Positions 4,891 to 6,147 of a DNA stretch of 6,147 bases are shown piece after piece. Source of the DNA: an uncultured Acetatifactor sp. GTDB lineage: Bacteria; Bacillota; Clostridia; Lachnospirales; Lachnospiraceae. The translations under genes and the position numbers were made by a program. The notes below the pieces were generated by a model. The model had not been told where the DNA came from and searched no databases. It worked only from the letters and a program-made list of their open reading frames with translations. Numbering within the stretch: the stretch's first letter is position 1; each line of letters opens with the position of its first letter. The DNA is taken from contig CANRZC010000154.1 in NCBI GenBank assembly GCA_947644185.1, positions 1 through 6,147 of the forward strand. Reading direction: 5' to 3'.

Positions 4891-5976
4891 TTAATCTACA
4901 GGGATTTCATCTGTGTCATTTGGGGGCACAGAAGCACGGTTTTGTGCAGGTCCCTGGGGGGTCTCTTCTGGATTCGTGCTATCTTCTGTCTCTTGGGTTC
5001 CTGTGAAGGATTCCAGGGGGTAGATAGTCTGCATATTCCCGCTGGGACTTTCGATGATGACCTTTAAATCTGGGAGTACATCCTCCATAGCCTCATAGAA
5101 CATACGCTGTCTGGTAACGGTGGGATTCTTGATGTACTCCTGATACATGGAGTTAAAGCGGGCCACCTGGGCGGTAGCCTCATTGATGCGCTCGGTTTTC
5201 TGAGCCTCTGCATCCTTGATGATACCATCTGCTTTTGCCTGTGCGGAGGGAAGCTGCTCATTGCGGTATTTGTTGGCATTGTTCAGGGCAGTTTCTTTTC
5301 CCTGCTTTGCTGTCTCCACTGCCTTGAAGGCTTCCATAACCTCTATGGTAGGGGGCTCAGAGTCCTGTATGGTGATATTGACCAGCTGGATGCCAATGTC
5401 CTGCTCCTCCAGACGCCCCAGAATCATTTCTTTGATGGAAGCCTGAATCTCATTCTTTCCTGTGGTCAGAACATCATCCACAGGATAACTGCCGATGACA
5501 GTGCGGATGCAGCTCTGGCTGATGTTGCGCAAGATTGCCAGAGGATCTCTGGAGGCATACAGGGCCTTCACAGGATCGCTGTAGCGATACTCCACATAGA
5601 AGTCCACATCGATAAAATTGAAATCAGATGTGATCATCAGGGACTCGTCTTCATCCACCTCATTGCTTTCCGAATTGTAACCGATGGCGAAGCCCTGTAT
5701 GGTGGTGTTGACCTTCCGCACCTGCTGGATAAAGGGAATCTTGAAATGGAGTCCTGGTTCGGACACTGCCTGGGCCTGCCCTAAAGTGATGAGCACAGCC
5801 TGTTCCTGCTCCTTGATTTCGTAGGTGGAGTTCAGGGCCAGGACTGCAAAGATAAGGATAACGGCCACAATGCCAACTATTTTTCCCGTGGGATTTTTTC
5901 TCTTAGAGCCCCCGCTTTGCTCTCCGTCCATGGTTTCAAAACCATTTCGTCTGTTGCGAAAAGAATCACCTTTCAT
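4891..5976 (-). CDS. hflK: HflK-like SPFH/band 7 membrane protein
   Basis: This 361-residue protein is the first gene of the hflK-hflC pair. A basic, polar N-terminus (1-32) precedes a single membrane segment (about 33-49). The SPFH domain follows (about 52-225), with EQEQAVLITLG (56-66) and the family motif PGLHFKIPFIQQV (74-86). Next is a long Ala/Glu/Lys-rich helical region likely to pack in the oligomer, carrying NKYRNEQLPSAQA and RINEATA, which match the HflK pattern. The tail from residue 326 is Pro-, Thr- and acid-rich and probably disordered. The short N-terminus lacks the long Gly-rich stretch of E. coli HflK. The start at 5976 is chosen because AAGGAGG lies 7 bases upstream; the ATG at 5982 is only about one base from that site. 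The family forms hetero-oligomers with HflC that regulate FtsH; that role in this organism is inferred. Confidence 0.9.
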   Translation of the reverse strand: MKGDSFRNRRNGFETMDGEQSGGSKRKNPTGKIVGIVAVILIFAVLALNSTYEIKEQEQAVLITLGQAQAVSEPGLHFKIPFIQQVRKVNTTIQGFAIGYNSESNEVDEDESLMITSDFNFIDVDFYVEYRYSDPVKALYASRDPLAILRNISQSCIRTVIGSYPVDDVLTTGKNEIQASIKEMILGRLEEQDIGIQLVNITIQDSEPPTIEVMEAFKAVETAKQGKETALNNANKYRNEQLPSAQAKADGIIKDAEAQKTERINEATAQVARFNSMYQEYIKNPTVTRQRMFYEAMEDVLPDLKVIIESPSGNMQTIYPLESFTGTQETEDSTNPEETPQGPAQNRASVPPNDTDEIPVD

Positions 5977-6028
5977 ATGCATTCCTCCTTGTGGACCTTT
6001 GCAAAATTGGATTTATAGATTTGAGTCC

Positions 6029-6057
6029 ATAATACTGTATCTATGCCCAAAAAGCAA
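6029..6057 (-). promoter_or_regulatory. Predicted sigma-A promoter of hflKC
   Basis: On the minus strand TTGCTT (6052-6057) and TATTAT (6029-6034) are separated by exactly 17 bases. Transcription would start near 6022, about 45 bases before the hflK ATG at 5976. The -35 box matches the consensus at four of six positions, the -10 box at five of six. Confidence 0.6.
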
Positions 6058-6130
6058 CAGGAATACATGCACATTAGAGAAAGCTATCGTGCAGGTCTGT
6101 CACTGTGGTCTTTTCTTTTCCCAGAAACTA

Positions 6131-6139
6131 TGATATAAT
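6131..6139 (+). promoter_or_regulatory. Extended -10 promoter pointing out of the window
   Basis: TGATATAAT contains a perfect -10 box (TATAAT, 6134-6139) preceded by the TGn extension. The -35 position (about 6111-6116, TTTTCT) is weak, which an extended -10 can compensate. It would drive a plus-strand gene beyond position 6147, divergent from hflKC. The gene itself is not visible. Confidence 0.5.
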
Positions 6140-6147
6140 GTTGACCC

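Overview
This 6.1 kb window looks like chromosomal DNA from a low-to-mid GC Firmicute, most likely a gut Clostridia of the Lachnospiraceae type. The reasons are strong AGGAGG-type ribosome binding sites, sigma-A style promoters with 17-base spacers, an Amt protein fused to a clostridial-type P-II domain, and a GNAT protein whose layout I associate with Clostridia. The genus call is inference. I see no transposase, integrase, phage gene or CRISPR array.

Layout, left to right. A cyclophilin-type peptidyl-prolyl isomerase (minus strand, 54-575) is divergent from a GNAT acetyltransferase with an extra N-terminal region of about 85 residues (plus, 730-1479). Next comes a 505-base gene-free stretch (1480-1984). 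It holds a near-consensus promoter, a leader that looks like a transcription attenuator, an intrinsic terminator in front of the gene, and a GC-rich repeat with mutually exclusive hairpins. It leads into a 580-residue ammonium transporter/P-II fusion (plus, 1985-3727). The 3' intergenic region (3728-3920) is a row of five hairpins ending in an intrinsic terminator. The stop codon of the convergent minus-strand hflK-hflC pair (5976 down to 3921) lies inside that terminator's T tract. The right edge carries the hflKC promoter and, divergent to it, a likely promoter for a gene outside the window.

The most interesting part is the nitrogen-control unit at 1648-3727. The leader has two short hairpins whose six-base loops are AAAGGC and AAAGGG, with A at loop position 1 and G at position 4. 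The second overlaps the 5' arm of an intrinsic terminator. This is the arrangement described for RNA targets of ANTAR-domain antiterminators (the EutV/NasR/AmiR class). The gene behind it is an ammonium channel carrying its own P-II regulator, whose T-loop lacks the tyrosine uridylylated in enterobacteria. I infer that expression is set by ANTAR-mediated antitermination, while channel activity is set in cis by the tethered P-II domain through nucleotide and 2-oxoglutarate binding rather than by uridylylation.

The other genes (cyclophilin, GNAT, HflK/HflC) are chromosomal housekeeping or membrane quality-control types with no evident functional link to the ammonium unit.
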